Positions 11,795 through 30,112 of a stretch of 64,000 bases of DNA are shown piece after piece. Each line of letters starts with the position of its first letter. The first letter of the stretch is position 1. A model generated the notes under the pieces. It saw nothing but the letters and a program-made list of their open reading frames with translations. It did no database searches and had not been told where the DNA came from. Position numbers and translations under genes: made by a program. Source of the DNA: Pelecanus crispus (taxonomy: Eukaryota > Chordata > Aves > Pelecaniformes > Pelecanidae); NCBI RefSeq assembly GCF_030463565.1, contig NC_134643.1:211286583-211350582 (forward strand), in the 5' to 3' direction.

Positions 11795-14188
11795 CCTGAA
11801 CTAGAATGCATTGAGGATAACTTCTTAAGCCAGATAACAGACACACCTACCCAAGGGGATGTGATACTGGACCTGATGGTCACCAATGCAAGTGAGCTCA
11901 TCAGTGACATCAAGATTAGAGGCAGCCTGGGCTGCAGTGAACACACATTGGTGAAGTTCACACTCCTGAGGGGTATGGAAAAAGTGAGGAGTACAGTCAG
12001 GACCCTAAATTTTAGAAAAGCAAACTTCCAGCTCTTCAAGGAGTTAGTCAGAAGAACCCCCTGGGAAACGGTCCTCAGGGACAGGGGAATGGAACAGAGC
12101 TGGCAGATCTTTAAGGACACCTTCCATAGAGCGCAAGAGCTCTCGATTCCCAGGTGTAAGAAATCAGGCAAGGAAGGGAAGAGACCAGCATGGCTGAGTC
12201 GAGACCTGCTGGTCAAACTAAAGGGCAAGAGGGAACTGCACAGGCAGTGGAAGCAGGAACAGGTGTCCTGGGAAGAGTACAGGGAAGCTGCCCGTCTGTG
12301 TAGGGAGCGGGTCAGGAAGGCCAAGGCACGGCCAGAGCTGAATTTGGCAAGGGATGCAAAGAATAAGAAGAAGGGCTTCTACAGGTATGTCAACCAGAAA
12401 AGGAAGGTCAAAGAAAGCGTACCCCCCCAATGAACAAGAATGGAGACCTGGTATCAACAGACAAGGAGAAGGCTCAGGTACTCAACAACTTTTTTGCCTC
12501 AGTCTTCACTGGCAACCTCTCTCCTCAGCCCTCCCAAGTTGATGGACCACAAGATGGGAACCAGAGGGGTAAAGCCCCTCCCACTGTAAGGGAAGATCAG
12601 GTTTGTGTCCACCTGAGGAACCTGAACATACATAAGTCTATGGGACCTGATGAGATGCATCCCAGAGTCCTGAGGGAATTGGCTGATGTAGTTGCCAAGC
12701 CACTCTCCATGATATTTGAAAAGTCATGGCAGTCAGGTGAAGTCCCTGGGGACTGGAAGAAGGGGAATGTTGTGCCCATTTTTAAAAAGGGAAGAAAGGA
12801 GGAGCCTGGGAACTACCAACCTGTCAGTCTCACCTCTGTGCCTGGGAAGATCATGAAACAGGTCATCCTAGAAGCTATGCTAAGGCACATGGAAGACAGG
12901 GAGGTGATTTGAGACAGCCAGCATGGCTTCACCAAAGGCAAGTCCTGCCTGACCAACCTAGTGGCTTTCTGTGAAGGAGTGACTGCATCAGAGGACAAGG
13001 GAAAAGCAATGGATGTCATCTATTTGGACTTCTGTAAAGCATTCGACACAGTCCCCCACAACATCCTTCTCTCTAAATTGGGGAGATATGGATTTGATGG
13101 GTGGACTGTTTGGTGGATAAGGAATTGGCTGGATGGTCGCATCCAGAAGGTAGTGGTCAACAGCTCGATGTCCACATGGAGACCGGTGACCAGTGGAGTC
13201 CCTCAGGGGTCCATGTTGGGACCAGTTTAGTATCTTCATCAATGACGTAGGTAGACAGTGGGATCGAGTGCACCCTCAGTGAGTTTGCAGATGACACCAA
13301 GCTGAGTGGTGCAGCTGACATGCCAGAAGGATGAGATGTCATCCAGAGGGACCTGGACAAGCCGTAGAGGTGGGCCTGTGTGAACCTCATGAGGTTCAAC
13401 AAGGCCAAATGCAAGGTCCTGCACCTGGGATGGGGCAACCCCCGATATCAATACAGGCTGGGGGATGAAGGGACTGAGAGCAGCCCTGCGGAGAAGGACT
13501 TGGGGGTACTGGTAGATGAAAAGCTGCACATGAGCTGGCAATGTGCACTTGCAGCCCAGAAAGCCAACCATATCCTGGGCTACATCAAAAGCAGCGTGGC
13601 CAGCAGGTCAAGGGAGGTGATTCTGCCCCTCTACTCTGCTCTGGTGAGACCCCACCTGCAGTGCTGCGTCCAGCTGTGGGGCCCTCAGCACAAGAAGGAC
13701 ATGGACCTGCTGGAGTGGGTCCAGAGGAGGGCCACGAAAATGATCCGAGGGCTGGAGCACCTCTCCTACAAGGCCAGGCTGAGGGAGTTGGGGTTGTTCA
13801 GCCTGGAAAAGAGAAGGCTGCGGGAAGATCTTATTGCAGCCTTTCAGTACTTAAAGGGGACCTATAGGAAGGATGGGGAGAATCTTTTTAGCAAGGCCTG
13901 TTGTGACAGGACAAGGGGTAATGGTTTTAAACTAAAGGAGGATAGATTTAGACTGGATATAAGGAAGACATTTTTTACGATGAGGGTGGTGAAGCACTGG
14001 CACAGGTTGCCCAGAGAGGTAGTGGAGGCCCCATTCCTAGAAACATTCAAGGTGAGGTTGGACGGGGCTCTGAGCAACCTGATCTAGTTAAAGCTGTCCC
14101 TGCTCATTGCAATGGGGTTGGGCTAGATGACCTTTAATAGTCCCTTCCAACCCAAAGCCTTCTATGATTCTATGATTGATTCTATGAA
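11795..14188 (+). mobile_element. CR1 LINE, 5'-truncated, with decayed RT
   Basis: Homology to the CR1 at 1-4048 begins around 11795 (the segment coding EDNFLSQITD) and runs to the (ATTCTATG)-type tail at about 14160-14188. It includes the end of the endonuclease, the RT and the 3' UTR. The exact left boundary is uncertain by a few tens of bases. Confidence 0.92.
11807..14087 (+). pseudogene. CR1 ORF2 remnant (reverse transcriptase)
   Basis: Fragments in successive frames carry the endonuclease end, the RT N-terminal region ([20 protein letters not shown]), [16 protein letters not shown] at about 13018-13065, [10 protein letters not shown] near 13195-13230, FADDTKLSG near 13284-13310 and the C-terminal [13 protein letters not shown] block. 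A frameshift near 12430, an in-frame TGA near 12910 and shifts near 13230 and 13330 split the frame, so no functional RT is encoded. Confidence 0.88.
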
Positions 14189-15546
14189 CTACTTCTCATA
14201 GCTCTGGGAATAGCTTAGTGGGTCTTTAGCATGTGAAGCATTATCTTAAGGGATTTTGAGAGAAAACAAGTCTTACAAAACTGTAGTGAAGCAACATCGT
14301 GATGAGCCTGCCTTGTGCTTTTTTAATTAGCTGGAGGCCACTGGATAATAATTTCCAACGAAGTCATGTGAGTTCAATTCCCTGAGAACACTGTAAGCAT
14401 GAAAAAATAATTTAATATCTGAAACCTAATTCCTGTCCTTGCTCATGACTGTGCACACAAGCTTGGCTCTTGCACCGTCCTCAACAGTGCCAGCTGGAGA
14501 AACTGCTGCTCACGGGTCCCTCCCTCTGTTCTACACCAGAGCTAATGCCTCCCTGACATGCTTCACTGAAATCACTTGAATTTGATTAAACAATTATAGT
14601 TACAAAGGTGTAATAGTCCACCTTATTTTGGCTGAGGTAACATGAATTCTTTTGAATATCTCAGCTAGATGTTCTGAGAGGACAGTAATCCCTGCGCAGG
14701 TAGCTAGTGGTGAGCTGGAGGAAGCCACTGCCTGAAAGACGTTTTAATAAGGTCTTTTCATCTCTTCTTTTTAGCCTGAGTCTGCATTCTTGAGATCACA
14801 GGTGGTTCTCTGTTAACTACAAGAATCATATGCTCAAAGTGCTCAAAGCAATTTTTATATAAATAGTGAATTTAATATTTGCAGTATTTATTAAAATTAA
14901 TCCTTTTGTTTAGTCAAGAAACATTCTTGGAATTATCTTCCAAGGCAGTTTAATGTGTTAACTGTGGTGTTTGATTACTTGAACTGGTATTCAAAAAAAA
15001 CATTTTCTTTGGTATTCTGGTTTAAGAGAGGTGTGAAAAGCTGATTGTTTCCTTTTAGCTTAGCATTGCCACAAATGCACAATGACAGCACCTTCATGTA
15101 GTGAGCATCTTTGAAGAAGTGGTTTGAAAAATTGACCAGCTTTTTTACAACAGTTTAAACGAAATCAATATTTTTCTTCTTTTAGACATACAACAAATAT
15201 TTAATTCTTTTGGCTACCCTGCTTATGTCTGGCAATTGTAATATGGTCTGTGGCTTCATGTCTAAGAAATACATCTCTAAAACCATTTAATTGCCAAAAT
15301 TATTACAGAGCTGATAAATTATACCCTTGGCTGCCTGTAGTAGCATCTAAAGGTTTCCCTCTTCATCACTTTGAACAAAGACTCCTTCTACTAAGTAAAG
15401 TCTTTGTTGGTGCAGGGCTGCTTGGAGCAGACAGGGCTCTAAGATGGCTATTAGCACTTCTGAGCAGGTGAGCAGCTCCACAAGAGATACTACCTCCTTA
15501 TGATTTTTGTACCATCTGAAAGGAAAGAAGCTGTTTGATTCAGAAG

Positions 15547-15597
15547 TATGGGCCATTTTTTTTGGCCCATATATATATACAAAAATATATATTTTTG
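15547..15597. repeat. Adjacent hairpin and perfect palindrome
   Basis: TATGGGCCA (15547-15555) and its exact complement TGGCCCATA (15563-15571) flank a seven-T loop. An (AT) run follows, then CAAAAATATATATTTTTG (15580-15597), a perfect 18-bp palindrome. This is seen directly in the sequence; no function is assigned. Confidence 0.85.
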
Positions 15598-18500
15598 TCA
15601 GTGGTGGAGGCACCAGAAATTTTGAACCAAATCATGGTGTCTTCCACTGTCTTACGCGCTTCCCTACCACCTCCAGCTCTCTTTGGCAAAGGGCTGTCTC
15701 AGAAGGCAGGGCCAATGCATGAGGCATGTACAGTGAGGACAAGATAAAGAACTGAATGGCTGTTACATGCATACCAAAAACTCCCAAATGTCTCCAATGC
15801 ATCTGGTGGCCACAGATATATGTTTTTACAAGGGGAGAGTTAGAATACTGCACACTCTCTAACAGAAATTCTTCAAAGTAAAGAAATGATTGATTGTACA
15901 AATGGTGTTGATCTCCAGCTAAAGATGATAAGTAATCAAGGTGAAATTTATGTTTGATACTCATGGTCTACTGGCAGCTCTTTAAGGATCATTGTAGACC
16001 ACTATACAAAGTGGTGATCAGATCCAGATCAAAAAAGGGCCAAGGAAATATGAAGATGTCAAAGAATTCCAAGTTTATTAATATACAGGTCTCCTTCAAA
16101 AAATGGACCCCTGCCACACAGAGCTTAAAACTGCACCAATCACTGGTCAATTTCATTACTCAATATTTAAAATGGTTGTTCCAGTCTCCGCACCTGAATA
16201 AACAAATATGTTGCATCTATCACGAGTCATCTGTATCCAGAAGACTTTCTGCTTAAGAAGCACACATGAAAGATAGTGATTATTGCATGAGATTCCAATA
16301 TTAAAATATACAATGTGAACTGAAGACCAAGATTGCCAGTAGCTGATTGCCTAAATTTTCAAATTGTAACAATTACATACAACAGCAGGATGACAGTTTC
16401 CTAGAGTGCTTCCCTGCTCTCCCTGTCCATGTCCAAAAGAATCAGAGAACTTGGGCTTCTTAAGGAGGCACCTTGAGTTTCATGTGGTTATAGCATCTTG
16501 GCTGAAAATCTTAGTCAGGGCTTCCATGTCCAATTATCAAATCTGTAAGCTTTTTGCAGTCCACACCAATAGGAATTCCAGAAAAGTTTGGAGAGTCTTT
16601 AAATGGCAAAGCTCCCCTAATGCTCATTCCAAAGAATTGCAGTCAGGTTCATATGACATTAACATATAACATAGTAACAATATGGCTTATGTAAATATTT
16701 AAGTCAAATGCTTAAGCAGTTATTAAGAGATGGGATGACCTGCACATGGGGAAGTATTTTCTGTGGACTTGTTTTCTGTCCTACAAAACCAAGAAACTAC
16801 AGTAAATCTTCTTGAAGCTAAATGACCATCACCTTAACTACCAACCCAGAGATTTGGAAGATTGTTGATACCCTTTATAACAGAATAAGAATCACACAGG
16901 TTTAGGTCCTTGACCATTAAAGTCTGTGCATGGGAGAAGAGAGGCAGGCAACATTTTACTGACCATACACCCCTTCAGAAGGAAAGGTGTGATCATGCCC
17001 ACATTTCAGTTTCTTTGATGGTTTGGTGTGTTGGGACAGTGACATAGTCTGAATCTAGTAGGGGCCAGTATGGGAAAGAGGAAACTGAATTAATTTTGTC
17101 CCACAACCGCAGTGCTTCCTGTCACACACATTACTCAGAGCCATGTCTAAATTCAGAGGATGGGCCCGATATATTGTCACTTATGAAATAAAGGGTCATC
17201 TGTAAGGTGCTAAAATTTCAAAATTTTGTATTCCAGTTTAATTCCTGCAAACCTCAAAATTCTTGGGCCTTGGATTCTGGCCTACCTCTTGTTAACTGAT
17301 GGATAACACCAATGGACTGCAATCACTTTGTGACCGTGCCTTCAAAGAAACTACCAAGTCAGACTTTGCTGAGAGGAAATGACAGGCAACTTACGAAACT
17401 TGTTTATACACTAAATACAAGTGCGGAAGTGATTTCAGCTTTGTTGTTGTTGATAATACGGAGAGGATACAGACATCAAAAAGTATCTGAATTCCTGCTT
17501 AATTAAAACCAGCCATTGAGGCTATCTCTATGTGCCATCTCTCAGTTTGCAATGGAATCTGGACAAAATGCTCTGATGAAATAGAAAAATGACTAACATA
17601 ATTATTATCAGCAGCTCTATATTATAAAACTAGGAAGAAGAGATCACCCTGATGAATGGAAGTATATGGATATACAGGCAAAATTGTGGAATTCAAGTCA
17701 ATACCTATTTCAGGCTCAGTTTCAATACTCTTAAAATACCGTCTTGCACAAATTGATTGAAAGTGTTTCATTTTCAGCAAATATTCTCTAGTTTCCCTGT
17801 GTCTTTTAATAGGAGACCTACATTTTTTTCCATGTGGCAAATTTTCTGCTTGCCTACCTCCCCCAACCACTTCTTGGCTATTATCTAGCTGTTATCCAGC
17901 ACAGACTGCCTGGTGTAATGATGTAAAGGGCTTGTGTCTTTTCCTGTTCGGTTATTGTTCCTCAAGTCCCAGAACCTGCTTGTATGAATTTGTCTCCCAA
18001 TCCCATTCAAGTGGAAAAAACTAGCAGCAGCTTCCACATCTAGGTATGTCCAAGGCCTTCATACCCCATCCTGCTTCTTTGGCACAGGTAGGTCAGAGAG
18101 GGAGAATTTATAAACAGCATGAGTGAAAAGGAGGTAGGAAAGAACACATCTACAGATCCTTCTATAAATTTAGGAGGTGAAATCATAGTGTGTGTATGGT
18201 TAGTTAGTTCAAGCTTCCTTTGACCTAATTTGCAGTTGTTTATACAGTTAATGACAATTGTTTATATGACTATGTTAAGTATCTTTCCACTTCTTTCCAT
18301 AAATCAAAACTGCCAAACAGAACTGGCATGACATTTCTGGATGGAATTTCAACCATATAAAAATAAGAAATGGCAGAATTCCCAGCTAGAATTTTGACAA
18401 ATCTGCTAAAAACCCTGGCACTTGGGCTAGACCCCACAGGATAATATGAATTACACTGCCAGAGGACAAACAGTTCTGTGGTGGAGGAGTATTAGCCTGG

Positions 18501-20120
18501 ATGTTGGCAAGCTTTCAGTGAAATGCTCTGTTCTAGTGCAAGGGTCTTCCTGGGAAAGCACCCACTCTTGTCCCTGAGTGTGGTGATTAAGATACTCGCC
18601 AGTGATATGAGACGTATGACACTGAATGCTGATGAGCTGAGGGAAGAAATGAGCAGTATTCCTGAATCCGTTCTGGCTGCTTTGCTGCTGTATAAGCTGG
18701 CAAGAGTCACCGCTGCGGTCTGTGCAGTCTCCAACTCAGCTGGAGGGCAACAACAACTTCAGGGCACATAGGGGAATAGCCTCCCACAGCAGATGGGAAG
18801 ATCGGCATCTTTTGGGGGATACCTATGGGGCCAAGGCATGAAACAGACACCCGACCTGCTCAACCTTGTCAAGAATTAAGTGTTTCTGGGCACCCCTGAG
18901 GCAGAACTCATGAACCAGTAGACCTATAGGTAAGGCAAAAGTGCCATGTGAGATTGACTCCTCAGTTCAGCTCACCCCATTTAAATCAGAGCTGTGTCTT
19001 TGCCAATAAATCTTCACCAGGTCCACTGACAAGGTAATTTTCAAGAACTTTAAACCTCTGATTAAAGCCACAACACAGTTCCTGTTTGCATCTTGTAATG
19101 CTTAAACCCAGGACTGAGTACGCATATTAGTTTGAACCCTAAAAGCTGCTGATGTCTTTGGGGTCAACACAAGAAGGCAAATCCTCTCTTGGATCCACAT
19201 GCAAGGAAAAAGCACACTTGCTCACACATCCCAGAGCCATGCAGGCTTCCTCAGCTGTGAATTTTCCCCACTCGTGCTGCCAATACATTCACAAGGGAAG
19301 ACCCAGCTCTCCCGCCCAGCACTCACAAGCCACTCCATAAATGTCAGCTTGAGCACGCAGGCAACAGACCCTGGAAGGTGAAGCCAACAGCTACAAAGCA
19401 GCTGTAACATGCCTATCGGCAGCCATGCAAAAGTCAGTGAGAAATAATAGCTTCCTAAACATTAAAAAGGGCTTGCTAAAACATTTACCAACTGGTTGTG
19501 CTGCATCTTGCCACTCTGACTGCTTTGCCCCAGATTCACTGGACGCAGCAAGCAGGGTGTTTACAAAACATGTAGCTGAAAGCAAAGAGGGTAAGTGCCA
19601 TATGCTAACTGCTGCAGAGATGCAAACACAGTATTTAAAATGGCCCTGCTTTGTGTCTGAATTCCTTTGCAGAAATGCAGATAGGATACTCTACAAATGC
19701 AGTTTGGGATGCTGTTCCATGACCAGCAGAGAGAATCTTTCACCTTGCTGCTGCCAAAAGGAGAGGTCCTAGGTCCTAGCTCCCCAGCCTCATGCCTGGC
19801 TGCCTCCCTGCATCCCTGTTCCCATCTGCAATATCCCCCCCTCCTTCATGCTGGCTTGGGTGCTCTTCTCACCCTTTAGGGAGCCAGTGCAGTTGCTAAC
19901 CTGAACAGAAAACTGTCGGTGGGGTTGGGGTTATTTTTCTGGGCTGCTTTCCTGTAGCTTCAGCTTTCTGAAGCAGTTCACTGAGGGCACGCTTGATATG
20001 AGAAGGGCACAGGGATACAGCGGGAGTGCTAGTCAGGATGGGAGGAGCAGGAGCACCCCGTTACAGCAGCAGTGAGCTATTGGCAAAGCCACCCTCATCC
20101 CACTGAAGCCTTAGACATAA

Positions 20121-20228
20121 ACATCTGTGCCACTTAACTCAGTGGTTCAGGGACCTGGGCTCTGACCTGGGTCATGACTGCAGTGTGACCCTACTCCAGC
20201 TGGGCAGTTCACCTCCAGTTTCCTTTGG
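20121..20228 (+). repeat. Possible ancient MIR-type SINE fragment
   Basis: Scattered similarity to the MIR core and tail: a CAGTGGTTCAG-like start, GACCTGGGTCATGACTGC, a CAGTGTGACC segment, then GGGCAGTTCACCTCCAGTTTCC. The order matches MIR but divergence is high, so this is tentative. Confidence 0.3.
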
Positions 20229-20860
20229 AAGGAGGCCATACCTTTTCCCCAGGCCACCTCACAGACTGCAGAGCTCAGCCGCTGTGGTGTTAGGGGTTTT
20301 TTTTTTTGAAGTTTCCAATATGTTTGCTCTCACTGGAAAAGTGGTTTCTTTTCCTTCTTTTTCTCATGTTCAAAAAGAAGTAGCTTATTTTTAGCTCATA
20401 TTTCTCCTTCTGAACTTGCATTTGGGCACTAAGCCAACACAGGAGAATTCTGCTTCAAAAGATGGATGTCTCAGAAACAACAGGCAAGAAAGAGGGAACT
20501 GAGTGAGAGTGGGTTTGCAACCCCTGCATGAAGAACAATGCATCTTGTTCAGAAAAGAACATAGGAACTGAAAGTAGGACTTCTGGCAAATTGAGGGACT
20601 TGAAATCTACAGCTCAAACCTTTGTCACCTTCCACCTGACTTTGGAGATGTAGTAAAATGTTCCTCTGAAGAACCCTGCACTCCCAAGGTGCCTGTAGAT
20701 CTCTAGGGCAATTTCTTCCATTTCTTCTTTAGTTGTGAAAATGCCCTTGGCTCTTAGGCTATGGCAGATAAGGATCTATGATCTGGGGTGTTCTACTGAG
20801 ACCTTTACATTGTGGTGTGGAGGGTGCCAGGGGCGAGTATGGGAGAACAAGGGGATGCAG

Positions 20861-20904
20861 CCATAAATCTGTGATTACATGGCCATAAATCTGTGATTAC
20901 ATGG
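20861..20904. repeat. Perfect 22-bp tandem duplication
   Basis: The unit at 20861-20882 (CCATAAATCTGTGATTACAT plus GG) is repeated without change at 20883-20904. This indicates a recent local duplication. Confidence 0.95.
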
Positions 20905-21386
20905 GCCAGGTAGCAGCACAAGTGATGGTTCTGTAACCATGCTGGGATATCAGGTTCAAGAAAAGAGATGAATGAGTCATTCGTATAATAAACTATGTCA
21001 CTAAAATTATCAGGGACAAGGTGGGCTAAAAGAAGGGGTTCATCCCTGACATGCTGAGGTCCTGCATGTGTGACACACTGAGAAAACTGAGGGGCAGTTT
21101 CTGGAGGTCTCTTATAATGTACTACAAGGAATTACAGGTTGTTGTCCCTCACAAAAAGCCAGGTCCGTTTAGCACCTCTGGAAAATGAGGTGATTTTTAT
21201 CCAGGTGACAGATTATAGATTTAGATAGTTGTAAGTTTAAAATACTGGTCCAGTTTATGAGCGAAGAAAAAAAATACTGTCCAATAATATGATTGTGAAA
21301 TCAGGGGGTTTTGGGCAAGGTAAACTGTCATGTGCTAACTTGCTTCTAAAACCAAATTTGTCTTCTGTTTTCCTGTGGGAAGCCAG

Positions 21387-21446
21387 AGGATGTTATAATT
21401 TGAGTCATGCAGTTATTGACTAGCAAGCATACAACTGATATAAATA
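21387..21446 (+). promoter_or_regulatory. MMP gene 1 promoter: ETS/PEA3, AP-1 and TATA
   Basis: AGGATGT (ETS/PEA3 type) lies at 21387-21393, TGAGTCA (AP-1) at 21401-21407 and TATAAATA at 21439-21446. If transcription starts about 30 bp after the TATA box (about 21470), AP-1 sits near -70 and the ETS site near -83. Human MMP1 has the same order and spacing, where AP-1 and ETS factors drive induction by phorbol ester, growth factors and cytokines. The start codon follows at 21526. Confidence 0.8.
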
Positions 21447-21525
21447 GAGAAACAGTGGTGAGACTTGGATAGAAGAAGAGATTGAGAGATCTTCTAGCAA
21501 GGGCTGATAGGACAGGGAGGCAAAG

Positions 21526-28125
<6,600 letters not shown>

Positions 28126-28340
28126 AAATATTAAGTGATGCTGCAGGGCCGTATTTGTACCAGAAATGTTTCTTCATGTTCCTTGGTTCTAAACAATATC
28201 ATTCAGCTGTTACTGTGCATCTGAGTCTGAAATGATGGCCTTTGATAATTTTAATTTAAAACCTTAAAAATTTTAAACTTAATGTACAGTTTTAATTTAT
28301 TTTGTTTTCCAGCTATTTATTAACCAAGTTGGTTTTGAGT

Positions 28341-28346
28341 AATAAA
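28341..28346 (+). other. Polyadenylation signal of MMP gene 1
   Basis: AATAAA lies 216 bp after the stop codon, followed by a T/GT-rich stretch (GTGTTCTTGTGTT). The 3' UTR between holds ATTTA-type AU-rich elements (about 28295-28322), which in many inducible mRNAs shorten half-life. Confidence 0.75.
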
Positions 28347-30112
28347 GTATTTTGCCTGAGTATAGCAGTGTTCTTGTGTTCTAGTTCATTATGCTGGAGA
28401 CAAGGTATCTGATATAACTACACACAAGCCTGAAAGGCGCCAGGACCCCCCCACCATTTTTAGCAGGGCTCAGTGTCCGTAGGGGGGAAGTTAAAGAGAA
28501 GCAGAAGTAGGTGGGCAGTTTTTACAGGCAATGAGAAATGACCTAGGGGATAGAGGAGGGAAACAAAGACACTCAGGAAGGATGTGGGAGAAGCGGAAGA
28601 GGTGGGAGGAGATCCTACGCAAGGTGTGGGAAGGGCTGTAGAAAGACTGGTGGCTGTGGCCTCACCTGCTATGACCCCACGGCATGGGGACAAAGGAGTC
28701 AGGGCAGAGATGGGGATGGGTGCCTGCTGGTAGATGGGGATCATGGCAATGGGTTGAGAGGACCCATGCTCCAGCGCCGCTGTGGGTGGTTTTGGTGGGC
28801 AGAATCATTAGTACAGTAGAACATGAGTGAATGGACAGAAGGGTAGGTGTCCAGTTTGGGGTTGGAGGCAGCATGCAGGCAGGGTAGGAAGTGATGGAGA
28901 CATGGTCATGGGGTCTCAGGGAGTCAGGGGGTTACCCCTGCTGATCTGTGACCATGTGCCATGGGAATGGAGTCAGGGCTGACAGTCCAGCTCGCAGTGC
29001 TGGACAAGAAACCACTGACAAGAACCACTTCCCAAAGGAAACAAGCCAAAGTGATAACAAGAAACCCAGAATTTTCATGTAACTGCTGGAGATGAGTCCT
29101 CCAGAGGAGAAGTGGTGAGACATAGGCAAAAGCACACACACTTCCTCCATCCACCCTGTTTGGGTCCCCCTCACAGGGCAATAACTCAGTGACTTAAACA
29201 CCCCTTGGGCTGTAAGAAAGCTTGGCTGAAGTCTGTCCTCTCCTTGAAGGGATTTGACCCCATCTCTCACAACACTGCTCTGATGATGCGATTGTCCAAG
29301 GAAGTTGAGTCCTCCTTACTATTCCTCTTTCTCTCGCAGAATTGGCAAAGGCAGAAAGAGGGGATGGGAATGGCTGAGGAGGACAGTATTCCCATTGCCA
29401 CAGCTCAAACCCCGTTAGGCAGAGGTGAGATTTAATCTCAGTCTTCTGGACAGGGCGGAACCCTCAGACATCTGGTCAAAACACCTACTAACATCTGTCG
29501 CACCATCCATCAGGGCGAGAGGAAACCGTGTGTCTCCCAGTGTACCCACAGACCCACTGTCCCACTGTACTAGAAGACAAGACCAAGGATGGGCAATTGA
29601 GATGCTGCCAGGTCTGATGTTGGAAAACCTCTTCCCTGCCTTGTTCTGCTCCTCATGCATGCTTTGTGCCATGCTAGATACACAATGAGCACCACTAAAG
29701 CAAGGCCTAAGACTAACCTAGGTGAGAAATTATGCCTTGAATCTCAGCAGGGCTTAAAAGTCAAGTAGGGACTGAACAGCTCAGCATTGCCACAAAAGCA
29801 GTGGTATACCATGGTGAAGTCATGGACTGACAAGTGGGTGAGCTCATCTGGCAACAGTACAGGCAGGGCAGAGACAGGAAAACTGGTGTTGCCCCAGCAT
29901 CTCCCAGTATCTTTCACAATAAGTTGAGCTGTGTACACAGCCTGTCCAGAAGAAACTTCAGTCCTTCAGTCCGAGGACTTTAGGTACCTCCAGGGTTAGG
30001 CAGGCTGCTTGTGAGCAGTGCTTGTACATAAATAATGGACTTAATTCCCTTTGATTTTAAAAGTGCCTACACACTTTGACATCTTAAATAGATACCTTCT
30101 TGTATGTGAAGG
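28347..30112. other. Intergenic, no gene recognised
   Basis: GC-richer than its surroundings, with overlapping ORFs of 80-112 codons on both strands. None shows a recognisable domain or splice-linked partner. I see no clear repeat family either. Confidence 0.55.

Larger units (their letters stand above)
14189..21386. other. Intergenic region upstream of the MMP cluster
   Basis: No gene was recognised in 7.2 kb. It holds a hairpin and palindrome at 15547-15597, an unexplained 82-codon ORF at 18523-18771, a GC-richer patch at 19140-20060, a possible old MIR-type SINE at 20121-20228 and a 22-bp tandem duplication at 20861-20904. The other ORFs are short and lack family features. Confidence 0.6.
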
